Source: Moraxella lacunata (GTDB taxonomy: Bacteria; Pseudomonadota; Gammaproteobacteria; Pseudomonadales; Moraxellaceae). Taken from it: a stretch of DNA of 64,000 nt. Within the stretch, counting starts at the first letter, position 1; each line of letters begins with the position of its first letter. The notes below the pieces were generated by a model. It saw only the letters and a program-made list of their open reading frames with translations. It did not search any database and was not told the origin of the DNA. The stretch covers positions 62,001-126,000 of the forward strand of contig NZ_UGQU01000002.1 in the NCBI RefSeq assembly GCF_900453205.1. The letters run 5' to 3'. Made by a program: the position numbers and the translations under genes. Below are positions 48,848 through 58,107 of this stretch, piece by piece.

Positions 48848-51694
48848 ATGAGCGTATTTGCCATTGGTCAGCGTTATTTGTCCGATTCTGAGAGTAATTT
48901 GGGGTTGGGCGTGGTCATCGAAGTGGACGACCGCTGTGTTCACATCTTATTTCCCCAAAGCGAAGAAAAACGAGTGTATGCCAAAGCATCCGCTCAACTG
49001 TCACGGGTGGTCTTTGGCAGTGGCGATACCATTTTTGACCAAGACGGACAAGAGTTCGTGGTGGCAAGCTGTGAAGAGATAGCCGATGTCATGCGTTATC
49101 ACTTGACCTGTGGCAAAAGTCTCATGGAGACTCGCCTATCAGCAAACATCACGCTCGCCAAGCCCTTGGAGCGACTGCTGGCAGGACGCATTGAGCATAA
49201 TGAGCATTATGAAGTCCGTCAAGACGCCTTGAAACTCAACGCCATGCTCACCCGTCATCCGCTTCGTGGACTCATCGGGGCAAGAGTAGACATCATCAAC
49301 CATCAGCTCTATATCGCTCACGAAGTCGGCAAACGCCTAGCCCCCCGAGTACTGTTGGCGGATGAAGTGGGACTGGGCAAGACGATAGAAGCAGGGCTTA
49401 TCGTTCATCAACAGCTCATCACAGGGCGGGCAAATCGGGTGCTTATTCTTGTCCCTGACAGCTTACAGTATCAGTGGATGATAGAGTTAAAACGCCGATT
49501 TAACTTAGACTTTGCCATTTTTGACCTAGTGCGGACAGCATCCATCAAAGAGCATAACCCTGATGAGAACGTGTTTGGCACCGAACAGCTCATCATTGCT
49601 AGCATTGATTTGTTGCTTGACCATCATGACCTATATGAGCAGGCGTATGCATCGGGCTTTGATTTGCTTGTGGTGGATGAAGCCCATCATCTACATTGGG
49701 ACAGCGAGCAAGGCGGTAATGACAAATACGAATTGGTGGCAGATTTTGCCCAACACATCGCAGGGGTGTTACTACTGACCGCCACGCCAGAACAGCTTGG
49801 GGTAGAGAGTCATTTTGCCCGTCTGCGACTGCTTGACCCACACCGCTTTGATGATTTGGATGATTTTATTGCCTCCCAAGACGCCTTTGCGGACGTGGCA
49901 ATGGTGGCAACTTTGCTGATAGACGGCAAAGATTTGACCGACAAACAAATCACGGCAGTGGCAGGACTGCTCGGCTTTGATGTCAGCGAAATTGCCGACA
50001 TCAACACCAATGACAAACTCCGCCAACACATCATTAACGAACTGCTAGACCGACACGGCACAGGACGTGTGCTGTTTCGTAACACCCGAGACAGCGTGCA
50101 GGGTTTTTATGGACGTACCAGTATCGCCTATCCGCTCCCCCTGCCAAGTGCATGGCAAAACACCCCTTACACCCATGGCAAATTGCGTGAACAGCTGTGG
50201 GGCGAAGAGAGCTTTCCCGACGGCTCATGGCTAGAAGCTGACCCCCGAGTGCCGTGGCTCATTGAGCTGTTAAAAAACGACTTAAAACACAACAAAGTCC
50301 TGCTCATCGCTCGCTCTGGGGCGACCATTGAGAGCCTAGAAGCGGTGTTACGTCTGCACGCTAGCATTAAGACCGCCATCTTTACCGAACAGATGAGCCT
50401 GCTGGAGCGTGACCAAGCATCTGCCTACTTTGCTGACACACATGGGGCTCAGATACTGCTGTGTAGCGAGATTGGCTCGGAGGGGCGTAATTTTCAATTT
50501 GCCCAAGATTTGGTGTTGTTTGATTTGCCTGCCAACCCTGACACCTTAGAGCAACGTATCGGACGACTTGACCGTATCGGACAAATCGCCCAAATCCGCC
50601 TGCATGTCCCTTTTGTCGTTGGCACCGCCCAAGAACGCCTATATCATTGGTATGACCACGCTCTAAACATCTTTAACCACATCAGTCCCACCGCCCAAAC
50701 GGTGCAAGAGCATTTCATCGCTGACCTAAAACCACTACTAGAAGGGCAAGGCACGCCCAATGACTTTGCCGAACTGGTGGCGGACGCAACCGCCCTGCGT
50801 ATACAGCTCGAAGAAGAGCTACAAGCAGGGCGAGACCGTCTACTAGAATACAACTCATGCCGTCCTAGCGTGGCAGGACGTATCGTGCAAGCCATGCATG
50901 AGCTGGACAACACGCAGATACTGCCAGTATTTCTTGACCGCTATCTGGACGCACTCAACGTCGATTATAGCATTAGCCGTGATGATTCGTGGGTCATTCA
51001 TCCCATTGACAGCACCGAAGTGCAGGACATCTCGGGACTGCCCCTTGACGAAGACGGTATGACCCTAACTTTTGACCGCACCCAAGCCCTGACCCGTGAA
51101 GACATGGCATACATGACCCTAGAACACCCACTCATGACGGGCGTGTTGGAGTCCATCAAGTCAGGCACGTTTGGCAACACCAGCGTGGTGCTGTTAAAAT
51201 CATCCGCCATGCCACAGGGTCTCATGCTCATCGAAAACCACTTTCGAGTCGAAGCCATCGCTCCCAAACACCTAAACCTATCCGCCTATCTGTCAGGGCA
51301 AATCATCCGTGTGCTACTTGCCGAAAATGGCAATGACCTAACCAAAGTGGCAACCCCCGACAAACTTCTACCCATCATTGACAGACTGGACAAAGCCAAA
51401 GCCCGTCAAGTCATCAAGGCAAGACATGAAGTCATCGGCAACATCACCGCCCTAGCCAAAACCAAGGCAACCGATGAGCTGTCCGCCATCAGTGCGTCCG
51501 CCCAAAGCCAATTTGCCGACCATCTGGATAAAGAGATAGGACGACTGCAACGCCTACAAGCCATCAATCCCAACGTGCGAGATGATGAAATAAAGACTCT
51601 CATTGAGATGAAAGAGCAGGGACTGTCGGCATTGGCAAATCTATCGCTCGTGCCTGACAGCATTCGTGTGCTGATTTGTGTCAAACCTGATTAA
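48848..51694 (+). CDS. rapA: RNA polymerase-associated SWI2/SNF2 ATPase RapA (HepA)
   Basis: 948 residues. N-terminal Tudor-like domains (VFAIGQRYLSDSESNLGLGV), then the SNF2 helicase core: motif I LLADEVGLGKTIEAGL, motif II VVDEAHHLHWD, motif III LLTATPEQLGVESHFARLRL, and C-terminal half with CSEIGSEGRNFQFAQDLVLF and EQRIGRLDRIGQIAQIRLHV. RapA remodels stalled RNA polymerase and aids recycling. Length and motifs match enterobacterial RapA (968). Confidence 0.96.
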   Translation: MSVFAIGQRYLSDSESNLGLGVVIEVDDRCVHILFPQSEEKRVYAKASAQLSRVVFGSGDTIFDQDGQEFVVASCEEIADVMRYHLTCGKSLMETRLSANITLAKPLERLLAGRIEHNEHYEVRQDALKLNAMLTRHPLRGLIGARVDIINHQLYIAHEVGKRLAPRVLLADEVGLGKTIEAGLIVHQQLITGRANRVLILVPDSLQYQWMIELKRRFNLDFAIFDLVRTASIKEHNPDENVFGTEQLIIASIDLLLDHHDLYEQAYASGFDLLVVDEAHHLHWDSEQGGNDKYELVADFAQHIAGVLLLTATPEQLGVESHFARLRLLDPHRFDDLDDFIASQDAFADVAMVATLLIDGKDLTDKQITAVAGLLGFDVSEIADINTNDKLRQHIINELLDRHGTGRVLFRNTRDSVQGFYGRTSIAYPLPLPSAWQNTPYTHGKLREQLWGEESFPDGSWLEADPRVPWLIELLKNDLKHNKVLLIARSGATIESLEAVLRLHASIKTAIFTEQMSLLERDQASAYFADTHGAQILLCSEIGSEGRNFQFAQDLVLFDLPANPDTLEQRIGRLDRIGQIAQIRLHVPFVVGTAQERLYHWYDHALNIFNHISPTAQTVQEHFIADLKPLLEGQGTPNDFAELVADATALRIQLEEELQAGRDRLLEYNSCRPSVAGRIVQAMHELDNTQILPVFLDRYLDALNVDYSISRDDSWVIHPIDSTEVQDISGLPLDEDGMTLTFDRTQALTREDMAYMTLEHPLMTGVLESIKSGTFGNTSVVLLKSSAMPQGLMLIENHFRVEAIAPKHLNLSAYLSGQIIRVLLAENGNDLTKVATPDKLLPIIDRLDKAKARQVIKARHEVIGNITALAKTKATDELSAISASAQSQFADHLDKEIGRLQRLQAINPNVRDDEIKTLIEMKEQGLSALANLSLVPDSIRVLICVKPD

Positions 51695-51710
51695 TCCAAA
51701 AGGAAGTTTT

Positions 51711-52067
51711 ATGCCCCATCTTACCCTAGAATTATCCAAAAACCTAAAAATCGCCGATGAAGCCGATTTGTTATTAAAGCTAAATACCGCCTTATTTGAA
51801 AGCGGTCAATTTGCCCAGTCCAAAGACATCAAAAGTCGTGTATATCATGCCACAGACAGTCTTATCGGACTGGCGTTTGATGATGGCGAGCATTTTGTGG
51901 TGGCACATTTGGCGATTATGGCAGGTCGCAGTGATGAGATAAAGGCGGATTTGGTCGGGCGTGTGATGAGCGTATTACAAAGCGAGATTGGTAAGACTTA
52001 TCAAAACGTGCAATATGCGGTGAATTTGACTGAATTGTCCAACGTTTATCAAAAGGCGATTGTGTAA
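51711..52067 (+). CDS. 5-carboxymethyl-2-hydroxymuconate isomerase-like (tautomerase-fold) protein
   Basis: 118 residues. Starts MPHLTLELSKNLKIADEADL with Pro after the initiator Met, the catalytic residue of tautomerases. Contains LLLKLNTALFESGQFAQ and the KDIKSRVYHATDSLIGLAFD segment, the CHMI (HpcD-like) family pattern, with VVAHLAIMAGRSDEIKADL near the middle. A strong AAAAGGAAG site precedes the ATG 51711. No hydroxyphenylacetate degradation genes are nearby, so the physiological substrate is doubtful. Confidence 0.82.
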   Translation: MPHLTLELSKNLKIADEADLLLKLNTALFESGQFAQSKDIKSRVYHATDSLIGLAFDDGEHFVVAHLAIMAGRSDEIKADLVGRVMSVLQSEIGKTYQNVQYAVNLTELSNVYQKAIV

Positions 52068-52070
52068 CCC

Positions 52071-53564
52071 ATGTCCTTCGCCCAAATCCACACCCGTTCT
52101 GTCATCGGTCTGACCGCACCGCCTGTTACGGTGGAAGTTCATATCTCACAAGGCTTGCCTGCTTTGACCATGGTTGGCTTGCCCGAAGCATCTGTGCGTG
52201 AAAGTAAAGACCGTGTCCGCTCGGCGATTATCAACAGTGGTTTTGATTTTCCCAATCGCCGTATCACGATTAACCTTGCCCCTGCCGATTTGCCAAAAGA
52301 CGGAGCTAGGCTTGATTTACCCATTGCCATTGGGATTTTGACGGCAAGTGGGCAGATTGATGAGACGGTGCTGGATAATTTTGAATTTGTCGGCGAGCTT
52401 GCCCTAAATGGCGATTTGCGTGGGGTAACAGGCTCGCTGTCGGTGGCTCGCACCCTAAAAGGCGGTGGGCGGACGCTAATGCTACCAAGTGCCAATGCGT
52501 CCGAAGCGGTGCAGGTGGCGGACATTTGCGTGCTGGGGGCACAGAATCTCGCCCAAGTCTGCCGTCATCTAAATGCTATCAATGGCGGTAAGTCGGACGA
52601 TAGGCTAACCCCAACCGCCATACCGACCGCCAAAACGGTGGCGACTTATCCGCTTGATTTGTCCGATGTCAAAGGGCAACACCACGCCCGTAGAGCATTG
52701 GAGATTTGTGCCACAGGTGGGCATTCTATACTGTTCAAAGGTTCCCCTGGTTCGGGCAAAACCTTAATGGCAAGTCGCCTGCCGAGCATTTTACCGCCCT
52801 TGACTGACGATGAAGCCCTAGAAGTGGCAAGCATTTATTCGGTGGCAGGACTGCCTTATGAATTTGGTATACGTCCGTTTCGCTCTTGTCATCATACCAT
52901 GAGTGCGGTGGCGTTGTCGGGCGGTGGCTCACGCCCCAAACCAGGAGAGATTAGCCTTGCTCATCAAGGCGTGCTTTTTCTTGATGAATTGCCCGAGTTT
53001 GACCGCAAGACCCTAGAAGTCATGCGACAGCCGTTAGAATCCAAAACCATCACGATAAGTCGTGCCAACTCACAGGTGGATTATCCTGCCAATTTTCAGC
53101 TCATCGGGGCAATGAATCCGTGTCCGTGTGGCTATCATGGCGACCCGTCTAACCGTTGTCGCTGTACGCCCGACCAAGTCCGCCGTTATCAGGACAAAAT
53201 CTCAGGCCCCCTGCTTGACCGTATTGACCTACATATCCACGTCCCTGCCATGCCGATAGACGACCTACAAAATGCCCCTGCTGGTGAGTCGTCCGCCACC
53301 GTGCGTGAACGTGTGGCAAAGGCTCGCCAAATTGCCCTAGACCGTCAAGGCAAAGCCAACAGCGAGCTGACCCCGAGCGAGATTGATGCACACATACCGC
53401 TTGGCACAGCCGAAAAACAGCTTCTAGCCACCGCCCAATCACGGCTCAACCTGTCCGCCAGAAGTTATCATCGGGTGCTCAGGGTTGCTCGCACCATTGC
53501 TGATTTGGCAGGGGCAGAGAGCGTGGGGACGGCTCATTTGGCGGAGGCACTTAGTTATCGCTAA
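52071..53564 (+). CDS. comM: YifB-family Mg-chelatase-like AAA+ ATPase ComM
   Basis: 497 residues. N-terminal Lon-like domain (VEVHISQGLPALTMVGLPEA with INLAPADLPKDGARLDLPIA), then AAA+ core: Walker A KGSPGSGKTLMASRL, Walker B GVLFLDELPEF, sensor segments LIGAMNPCPCGYHGDP and LLDRIDLHIHVP, and a C-terminal helical bundle ending in GTAHLAEALSYR. ComM is a bidirectional helicase that promotes branch migration in natural transformation. It fits well with an organism that is naturally transformable and carries pilTU. Confidence 0.94.
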   Translation: MSFAQIHTRSVIGLTAPPVTVEVHISQGLPALTMVGLPEASVRESKDRVRSAIINSGFDFPNRRITINLAPADLPKDGARLDLPIAIGILTASGQIDETVLDNFEFVGELALNGDLRGVTGSLSVARTLKGGGRTLMLPSANASEAVQVADICVLGAQNLAQVCRHLNAINGGKSDDRLTPTAIPTAKTVATYPLDLSDVKGQHHARRALEICATGGHSILFKGSPGSGKTLMASRLPSILPPLTDDEALEVASIYSVAGLPYEFGIRPFRSCHHTMSAVALSGGGSRPKPGEISLAHQGVLFLDELPEFDRKTLEVMRQPLESKTITISRANSQVDYPANFQLIGAMNPCPCGYHGDPSNRCRCTPDQVRRYQDKISGPLLDRIDLHIHVPAMPIDDLQNAPAGESSATVRERVAKARQIALDRQGKANSELTPSEIDAHIPLGTAEKQLLATAQSRLNLSARSYHRVLRVARTIADLAGAESVGTAHLAEALSYR

Positions 53565-53590
53565 CTTCTTTTTATATCAAGCGACCCATC

Positions 53591-54343
53591 ATGAAAAACG
53601 AGCCACTGACCGGCTATCTACTACATGCCCGAGCCTATCAAGAAAAACGGGCGATTTATCAGTTTTTTAGTGCCGAACATGGCGTGGTGCATGGCGTAGG
53701 CGTGCGTGGCATGCCGTCCTTTGCGGTCATTGAGCTGTTTGCCAGTGGACAAAACACCCTAAAAAACTTCACCCAAATTCACATCACGACCACATCGCCC
53801 CCACGCCCTTTGGGGCAAAATCAGTACGCCCTACTCTATCTTAATGAACTCATCTGCCGACTCATCGCCCCCGAAAACCCCTGCCCCGCCCTATGGCAAC
53901 ACTACCATGACAGCATAACACAACTCCAAGCTGTCAGTCATAACATGGGCGATGATAAAAATAATAAAACGGGCAACAGCACCGCTCATGAGATGAGCAA
54001 CATGAACAAGATGAAACGGACACTACGGCAGTTTGAGAGAGCGTTGTTTGATGAGCTGGGCGTAGGCATTGACTGGGGTACAGATGAGACAGGGCGAGCG
54101 ATTGATGTGCAGGCATATTATGACTTTATCCCCGCATGGGGCTTTGTTAGCACCGACGGCACTGGCATGTCAGGGGCGGTGATTAGGGCGGTCAGCGAGT
54201 CTGACCATCATCAGCCAAGCCCCACCGCCTTGGCACTGCTCGGACAGGTACATCGGGCGATGATAGACTACCTACTTGACTACAAACCCCTAAACAGCCG
54301 TAAGTTATGGGCAGAACAGGTCAGATATCGCCAGTTGTCTTGA
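53591..54343 (+). CDS. recO: DNA repair protein RecO
   Basis: 250 residues. The N-terminal OB fold contains GYLLHARAYQEKRAIYQFFS and VHGVGVRGMPS; the central helical part has NQYALLYLNELICRLIAPEN and the C-terminal part has LRQFERALFDELGVGIDWGT and SRKLWAEQVRYRQL. RecO loads RecA onto SSB-coated DNA with RecR. A loop at residues 115-137 is rich in Asn/Lys. It lacks the zinc-finger cysteines of Gram-positive RecO, as expected for proteobacteria. The neighbour pdxJ seen elsewhere is about 9 kb away. Confidence 0.9.
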   Translation: MKNEPLTGYLLHARAYQEKRAIYQFFSAEHGVVHGVGVRGMPSFAVIELFASGQNTLKNFTQIHITTTSPPRPLGQNQYALLYLNELICRLIAPENPCPALWQHYHDSITQLQAVSHNMGDDKNNKTGNSTAHEMSNMNKMKRTLRQFERALFDELGVGIDWGTDETGRAIDVQAYYDFIPAWGFVSTDGTGMSGAVIRAVSESDHHQPSPTALALLGQVHRAMIDYLLDYKPLNSRKLWAEQVRYRQLS

Positions 54344-54360
54344 CCGCCTGCCCCACTTCT

Positions 54361-54493
54361 GTTATACAGTCAAAGAATTATAAAATTACCACAAATTCAT
54401 GTCATGTGGATGTAGGGACGTGCTGAGCACGTCCTTTAATAATGCCAATTTTGGGGTGCAAAGTCAGCCCCATAAAGCCTATGGCAATCAGTT
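54361..54493. repeat. About 140 bp dispersed repeat, copy 2
   Basis: GTTATACAGTCAAAGAATTA, then the hairpin GGGACGTGCTGAGCACGTCC and GGGGTGCAAAGTCAGCCCCA, ending ...CCTATGGCAATCAG. Homologous to copy 1 at 45969. It runs up to the stop codon of the acyl-CoA ligase gene. Confidence 0.7.
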
Positions 54494-56144
54494 ACAACTC
54501 ACCGTCCGCCACGAGCGTGCGAATCACCTTTTTGTCGTGCTTGCCCACGCTGGTTTTGGGAATGTCGGCGACAAAACGTAGCTCGCTCGGTATGCCATAT
54601 TTGGGTATAATCTCACGTTCATAGGCTTGGTGTGCCAATGCCAAAATATCATCAGGTGTAATGTCATCATGATTTGGCTTTTTGACCACCAACGCCAAAG
54701 GTCGCTCGCCCCATTTGTCATCAGGAATACCGATGACGGCAATGTCCGCCACAGACGGGTGCAACGACAAAATCGTCTCAATCTCCAATGACGACACCCA
54801 CTCGCCCCCTGACTTGATGACGTCTTTTAGGCGGTCGGTAACTCGCACCACGCCTTTATCGTCCATGTGGGCGATGTCTTGGGTGTGCAGATAACCACCC
54901 GTCCACAGCTCATCGCCAGCGTCTTGGTTTTTAAAATAACTCTGGGTTAGCCACGGCGTACGCACCACCACTTCGCCCGTGGTTTTGCCGTCTTGGGGTA
55001 GGATTTGCCCGTGTTCATTCCAAATTTGCAAGTCCACCAGTGGCACAGGCACGCCCGTACTTACCCGAATGGCAAGTGAGTTTTCAGGCGTTAAAGGCTC
55101 TTTTTTGTCAAAAGTTGCCACCGTAATCACAGGGCAGGTTTCACTCATGCCATAGGCGGTATAGACCTGTATGCCACGGGCTAGGGCGGATTTGGCAAGC
55201 CCTTCGGTCAGGCGTGAGCCACCGATAATCATCTTTAAGCCGTCAAAGGCAATATCACGCTCGCCTGCTTCTTTTAGCATCATTTGTAAAATAGTCGGTA
55301 CGCAGTGGGTAAAGCTTACCTTGTGTTTGATTGCCAAATCTACCAGTAGGCTTGGCACATAACGGCTTGGATAAATCTGTTTTAACCCAACCATGGTCGC
55401 CACATAGGGAATGCCCCAGCCATTAACATGAAACATTGGCGTAATCGGCATATACACGTCCGAGTATCTAAGCCCAACTTCATCGGGGTTTAGGCTTGCC
55501 CCCGTTGCCACCGCCATGGCGTGTAGGACGATTTGACGATGACTAAAAAACACGCCCTTAGGGTCGCCTGTCGTGCCTGACGTATAAAAAGTCGTGGCAA
55601 TGGTATTTTCGTCAAAATCTTCAAATTCAAATACATCATCGGCACGGCTTAACAGCTCTTCGTACTCGCCCACCACAAAATCAGGGGCAGGCGTGGCGTG
55701 GTCATCAAGCCAAATGATTTTCTCAACGCTTGGCACGTCATGGACATGATTGCCAATCATCGGCATAAATTCAGAGTTAAGGAGCAACGCCTTGGGCTTG
55801 GCGTGGTTTAGGGTATATAGGATTTTTTCAGGGGACAGGCGGATATTAACCGTTTGCAAAATCAGCCCGAGCATGGGAATGGCAAAATACGCTTCTAAAT
55901 AGCGATGACTGTCCCAGTCCATGACTGCCACAACGTCGCCTCGTTTTAGCCCCAAATCGGTCAAAACATTGGCAAAACGCTGTATCCGCCCCAAAAACTC
56001 CCGATAAGTAAATCGGGCTTTGTCGGCATAAAAAATCTCTTGGTCAAGCGAGACGGTTTTGGCTCGATTTAAGAGTTGTTTGATAATGAGTGGAAAAGGA
56101 TAGGCGTGAGGGCTGGCTTCATAGCCGTAAATGTGGTCGTGCAT
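54492..56144 (-). CDS. AMP-forming acyl-CoA ligase (long- or medium-chain)
   Basis: 550 residues of the ANL superfamily. ATP-binding motif TTFYTSGTTGDPKGVFFSHR, then YMPITPMFHVNGWGIPYVAT, VYTAYGMSETCPVITVATFD, GWLHTQDIA-like GYLHTQDIAHMDDKGVVRVT, RLKDVIKSGGEWVSSLEIET and the catalytic Lys region PKTSVGKHDKKVI. This is the AlkK/medium-chain acyl-CoA synthetase or FadD-like group. The enzyme activates fatty acids for beta-oxidation or lipid synthesis. Chain length cannot be set from sequence. Monocistronic. Confidence 0.9.
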   Translation of the reverse strand: MHDHIYGYEASPHAYPFPLIIKQLLNRAKTVSLDQEIFYADKARFTYREFLGRIQRFANVLTDLGLKRGDVVAVMDWDSHRYLEAYFAIPMLGLILQTVNIRLSPEKILYTLNHAKPKALLLNSEFMPMIGNHVHDVPSVEKIIWLDDHATPAPDFVVGEYEELLSRADDVFEFEDFDENTIATTFYTSGTTGDPKGVFFSHRQIVLHAMAVATGASLNPDEVGLRYSDVYMPITPMFHVNGWGIPYVATMVGLKQIYPSRYVPSLLVDLAIKHKVSFTHCVPTILQMMLKEAGERDIAFDGLKMIIGGSRLTEGLAKSALARGIQVYTAYGMSETCPVITVATFDKKEPLTPENSLAIRVSTGVPVPLVDLQIWNEHGQILPQDGKTTGEVVVRTPWLTQSYFKNQDAGDELWTGGYLHTQDIAHMDDKGVVRVTDRLKDVIKSGGEWVSSLEIETILSLHPSVADIAVIGIPDDKWGERPLALVVKKPNHDDITPDDILALAHQAYEREIIPKYGIPSELRFVADIPKTSVGKHDKKVIRTLVADGEL

Positions 56145-56256
56145 GATGTGTCCTTACAAATAAAATAAAAAGTCATCAATCCTAAAATTATCCATCCTAA
56201 GACTGATGACTTAGCATAACTCATTTAAAAACACTTGTAAAGATTTTTATCAACAA

Positions 56257-56283
56257 AAATCCCCAACCAACGGTCAGGGATTT
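56257..56283. terminator. Weak hairpin after ompW
   Basis: AAATCCC and GGGATTT around a 13-base loop, 21 bases after the ompW stop codon on the minus strand. Large loop, so only a modest candidate. Confidence 0.4.
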
Positions 56284-56304
56284 GACGTCTAACTGATATA
56301 CAGA

Positions 56305-56916
56305 TTAGAATTTATGGCTAACACCTAGGGCATAGACCACAGGGTTCACTTCTAGCTCACCGATTTTGGCACCGTCAACTTCCAAATCAGTTTTTAGGTC
56401 TACATAACGCACGTCAGCAAACACGCCCCATGGTGATGATGGCTTAGAGTAAGTTACACCAATTTGGGCGGCAGGAGCAACAACGGTGTCTGCTTCTAGT
56501 TTGGCATTACTACCAAGAAGCTCTTCTTCATAAGGCACAAGTACAGTCGCACCGATACCAATGTTAGCACCAAAACCGTTGTATTCTGGCGTGTTGTATT
56601 TAAATGTCAAAGTTGGTGGCAGGTGCTTGAATTTAGCCACATCGCCTCTGTTGGCATCATTGGCACCAACACTTACGGTGTGTTCAAATGGGCTCGCCAA
56701 TAACAACTCTGCTGAAAATGGGCTGTTGGCAAAGCGATAGTCAAAAGAAGGCAATACCGCCATCTCACTGCTTGCTTTGGCATTCGGGAGACCTGCGGCA
56801 ATGTCTTTTTCGGCAGTTGGGTCAAGATAGCCTAGACCTGCTTTAAAAGTTAGGTTGGCAGACGCTGTGGCAGACAACGCAATTACGCTGGTCGCTAAAA
56901 GAATGTGTTTTAACAT
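56305..56916 (-). CDS. ompW: OmpW-family outer-membrane beta-barrel protein
   Basis: 203 residues, eight-stranded barrel. Signal peptide to about residue 20 (LLATSVIALSATASAN). The OmpW motif KHLPPTLTFKYNTPEYNGFG is clear, with GANIGIGATVLVPY before a short loop and the terminal strand ending in HKF (aromatic last residue for BAM recognition). OmpW forms a narrow hydrophobic channel. GGGTTACC-type spacing upstream makes the ATG reasonable. Confidence 0.92.
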   Translation of the reverse strand: MLKHILLATSVIALSATASANLTFKAGLGYLDPTAEKDIAAGLPNAKASSEMAVLPSFDYRFANSPFSAELLLASPFEHTVSVGANDANRGDVAKFKHLPPTLTFKYNTPEYNGFGANIGIGATVLVPYEEELLGSNAKLEADTVVAPAAQIGVTYSKPSSPWGVFADVRYVDLKTDLEVDGAKIGELEVNPVVYALGVSHKF

Positions 56917-57071
56917 TGGGGGTTACCTGTGTTAATAAAAAAGAAGTGTAAAATGGTTTTACACTTCTATTATAACGCATTTTTAATCATTTTGTCACAA
57001 AGTTTGGCATAATTATGACTAATTTTTATAAAAATTATCAAAAATCATAAAAATCGGTATAGTCATCGCCA

Positions 57072-57608
57072 TCAATCATTGGTATGGAACAACAAAAACA
57101 ACTCAGTAACATTGCCTTCTAGACTATTGGCGAGCTGCACCATCATGTCAATGTCACCTCGCATCATGCCAAGCTCTTCACTCTCTTCATCCATGCCTGA
57201 CAAGATGACCATCGGCAAGGTCAGCTCCGCCACGTCTTCTTCGGTGTCGGCATCATCAAACCAGTCCACAGACTCATCGCCATACATCGCCTCGATAAAG
57301 CCGATACACCACGCCACCACGTCTGAGTCTTCGCCAAAGTCTTCTTCTTCGTCATCAGCATCAAAGGGCAGTTCAACAAGCTCTTCGTCTTTTAGGGTTT
57401 GATAAATCTCATCTCGCCATGCCGTCAGGGCGGTTTTGACATCGTCGCTCACGTCATTTTCATGCCCATCAAAATAGACAGACAGCCAATTTGGCAGAGG
57501 CTTGCCGACGATACTGGCAGTCAAAAACCCATGCGTGGCAACAGGGTCAAAGCCATAAGGGTTCGTCTCTTCGCTGTATAGTAGCGTCATTAATTCATCA
57601 CGGGTCAT
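57072..57608 (-). CDS. UPF0149 (YecA-like) family protein, second paralogue
   Basis: 178-residue very acidic protein. Contains THGFLTASIVGKPLPNWLSV and DVVAWCIGFIEAMYGDESVD, the two family motifs ('xHGFLTAxxxGP' and 'WxxGFxxAM'), and an Asp/Glu-rich loop between them. It lacks the C-terminal SEC-C zinc motif of E. coli YecA. A divergent relative of the YgfB-like protein at 6055. Function unknown. Confidence 0.82.
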   Translation of the reverse strand: MTRDELMTLLYSEETNPYGFDPVATHGFLTASIVGKPLPNWLSVYFDGHENDVSDDVKTALTAWRDEIYQTLKDEELVELPFDADDEEEDFGEDSDVVAWCIGFIEAMYGDESVDWFDDADTEEDVAELTLPMVILSGMDEESEELGMMRGDIDMMVQLANSLEGNVTELFLLFHTND

Positions 57609-57705
57609 GGGTGTACTCTTAGGGTTTGGATTAAAATAGCATGACTAAAAGTGGTATAATTAGATGACAGGCAAATGACAACACCAAACTTAGCCTAAGG
57701 CAAGT

Positions 57706-57921
57706 TTAGGCATCAAAATCATCATCGTCCAAATCATCAAATTCGGCAAAATCATCGTCATCTTCTAAGGCACGCATGAGTTTATTTAGGCGTTGCTCTT
57801 CGAGCATGGCGTCGATTTTAAGGCGTTTTTCTAAGGGTTTGGCTTTGGTGTCGTCTGCCAGTTGGGCATCGGCATCTTCTTCAAAATTATCATCATCAAA
57901 ATCATCATCAAGACCGCTCAT
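57706..57921 (-). CDS. Small acidic protein, PA3496-like
   Basis: 71 residues, about half Asp or Glu, with a single basic helix in the middle (KPLEKRLKIDAMLEEQRLNK) flanked by two Asp-rich tails ending DDLDDDDFDA. The helix with an acidic C-terminus resembles the PA3496 family of putative envelope-integrity proteins in Pseudomonas and Acinetobacter. AAAAGGAG precedes the ATG. Function not established. Confidence 0.7.
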   Translation of the reverse strand: MSGLDDDFDDDNFEEDADAQLADDTKAKPLEKRLKIDAMLEEQRLNKLMRALEDDDDFAEFDDLDDDDFDA

Positions 57922-58107
57922 GATAACTCCTTTTGGATAAATGGGTTGGGGTAAATAAATAACGGGTAAAATGGGTAAATTTGTTTTTATTTTTAAATCA
58001 ATTTGGCAAAAACAAACTGACCCAATTTCAAAATCCTTATAAAGGTAAAATCATCTTTTGTCAAGTAAATTTTTAAAAATATTGCCACCATTCCCCATGT
58101 TTATCCA

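Noticed and set aside
48737-48943. Minus-strand frame overlapping the rapA start
   Set aside because: It lies across the rapA leader and first codons, without a ribosome-binding site or known family.
54399-54624. Two short plus-strand frames over the repeat and acyl-CoA ligase 3' end
   Set aside because: They lie antisense to a clear gene and within a repeat; no coding evidence.
57706-57921. Acidic 71-codon gene as a spurious low-complexity frame
   Set aside because: Initially doubtful because of Asp runs, but the good AAAAGGAG site and the family-like middle helix support a real gene, so it was kept.
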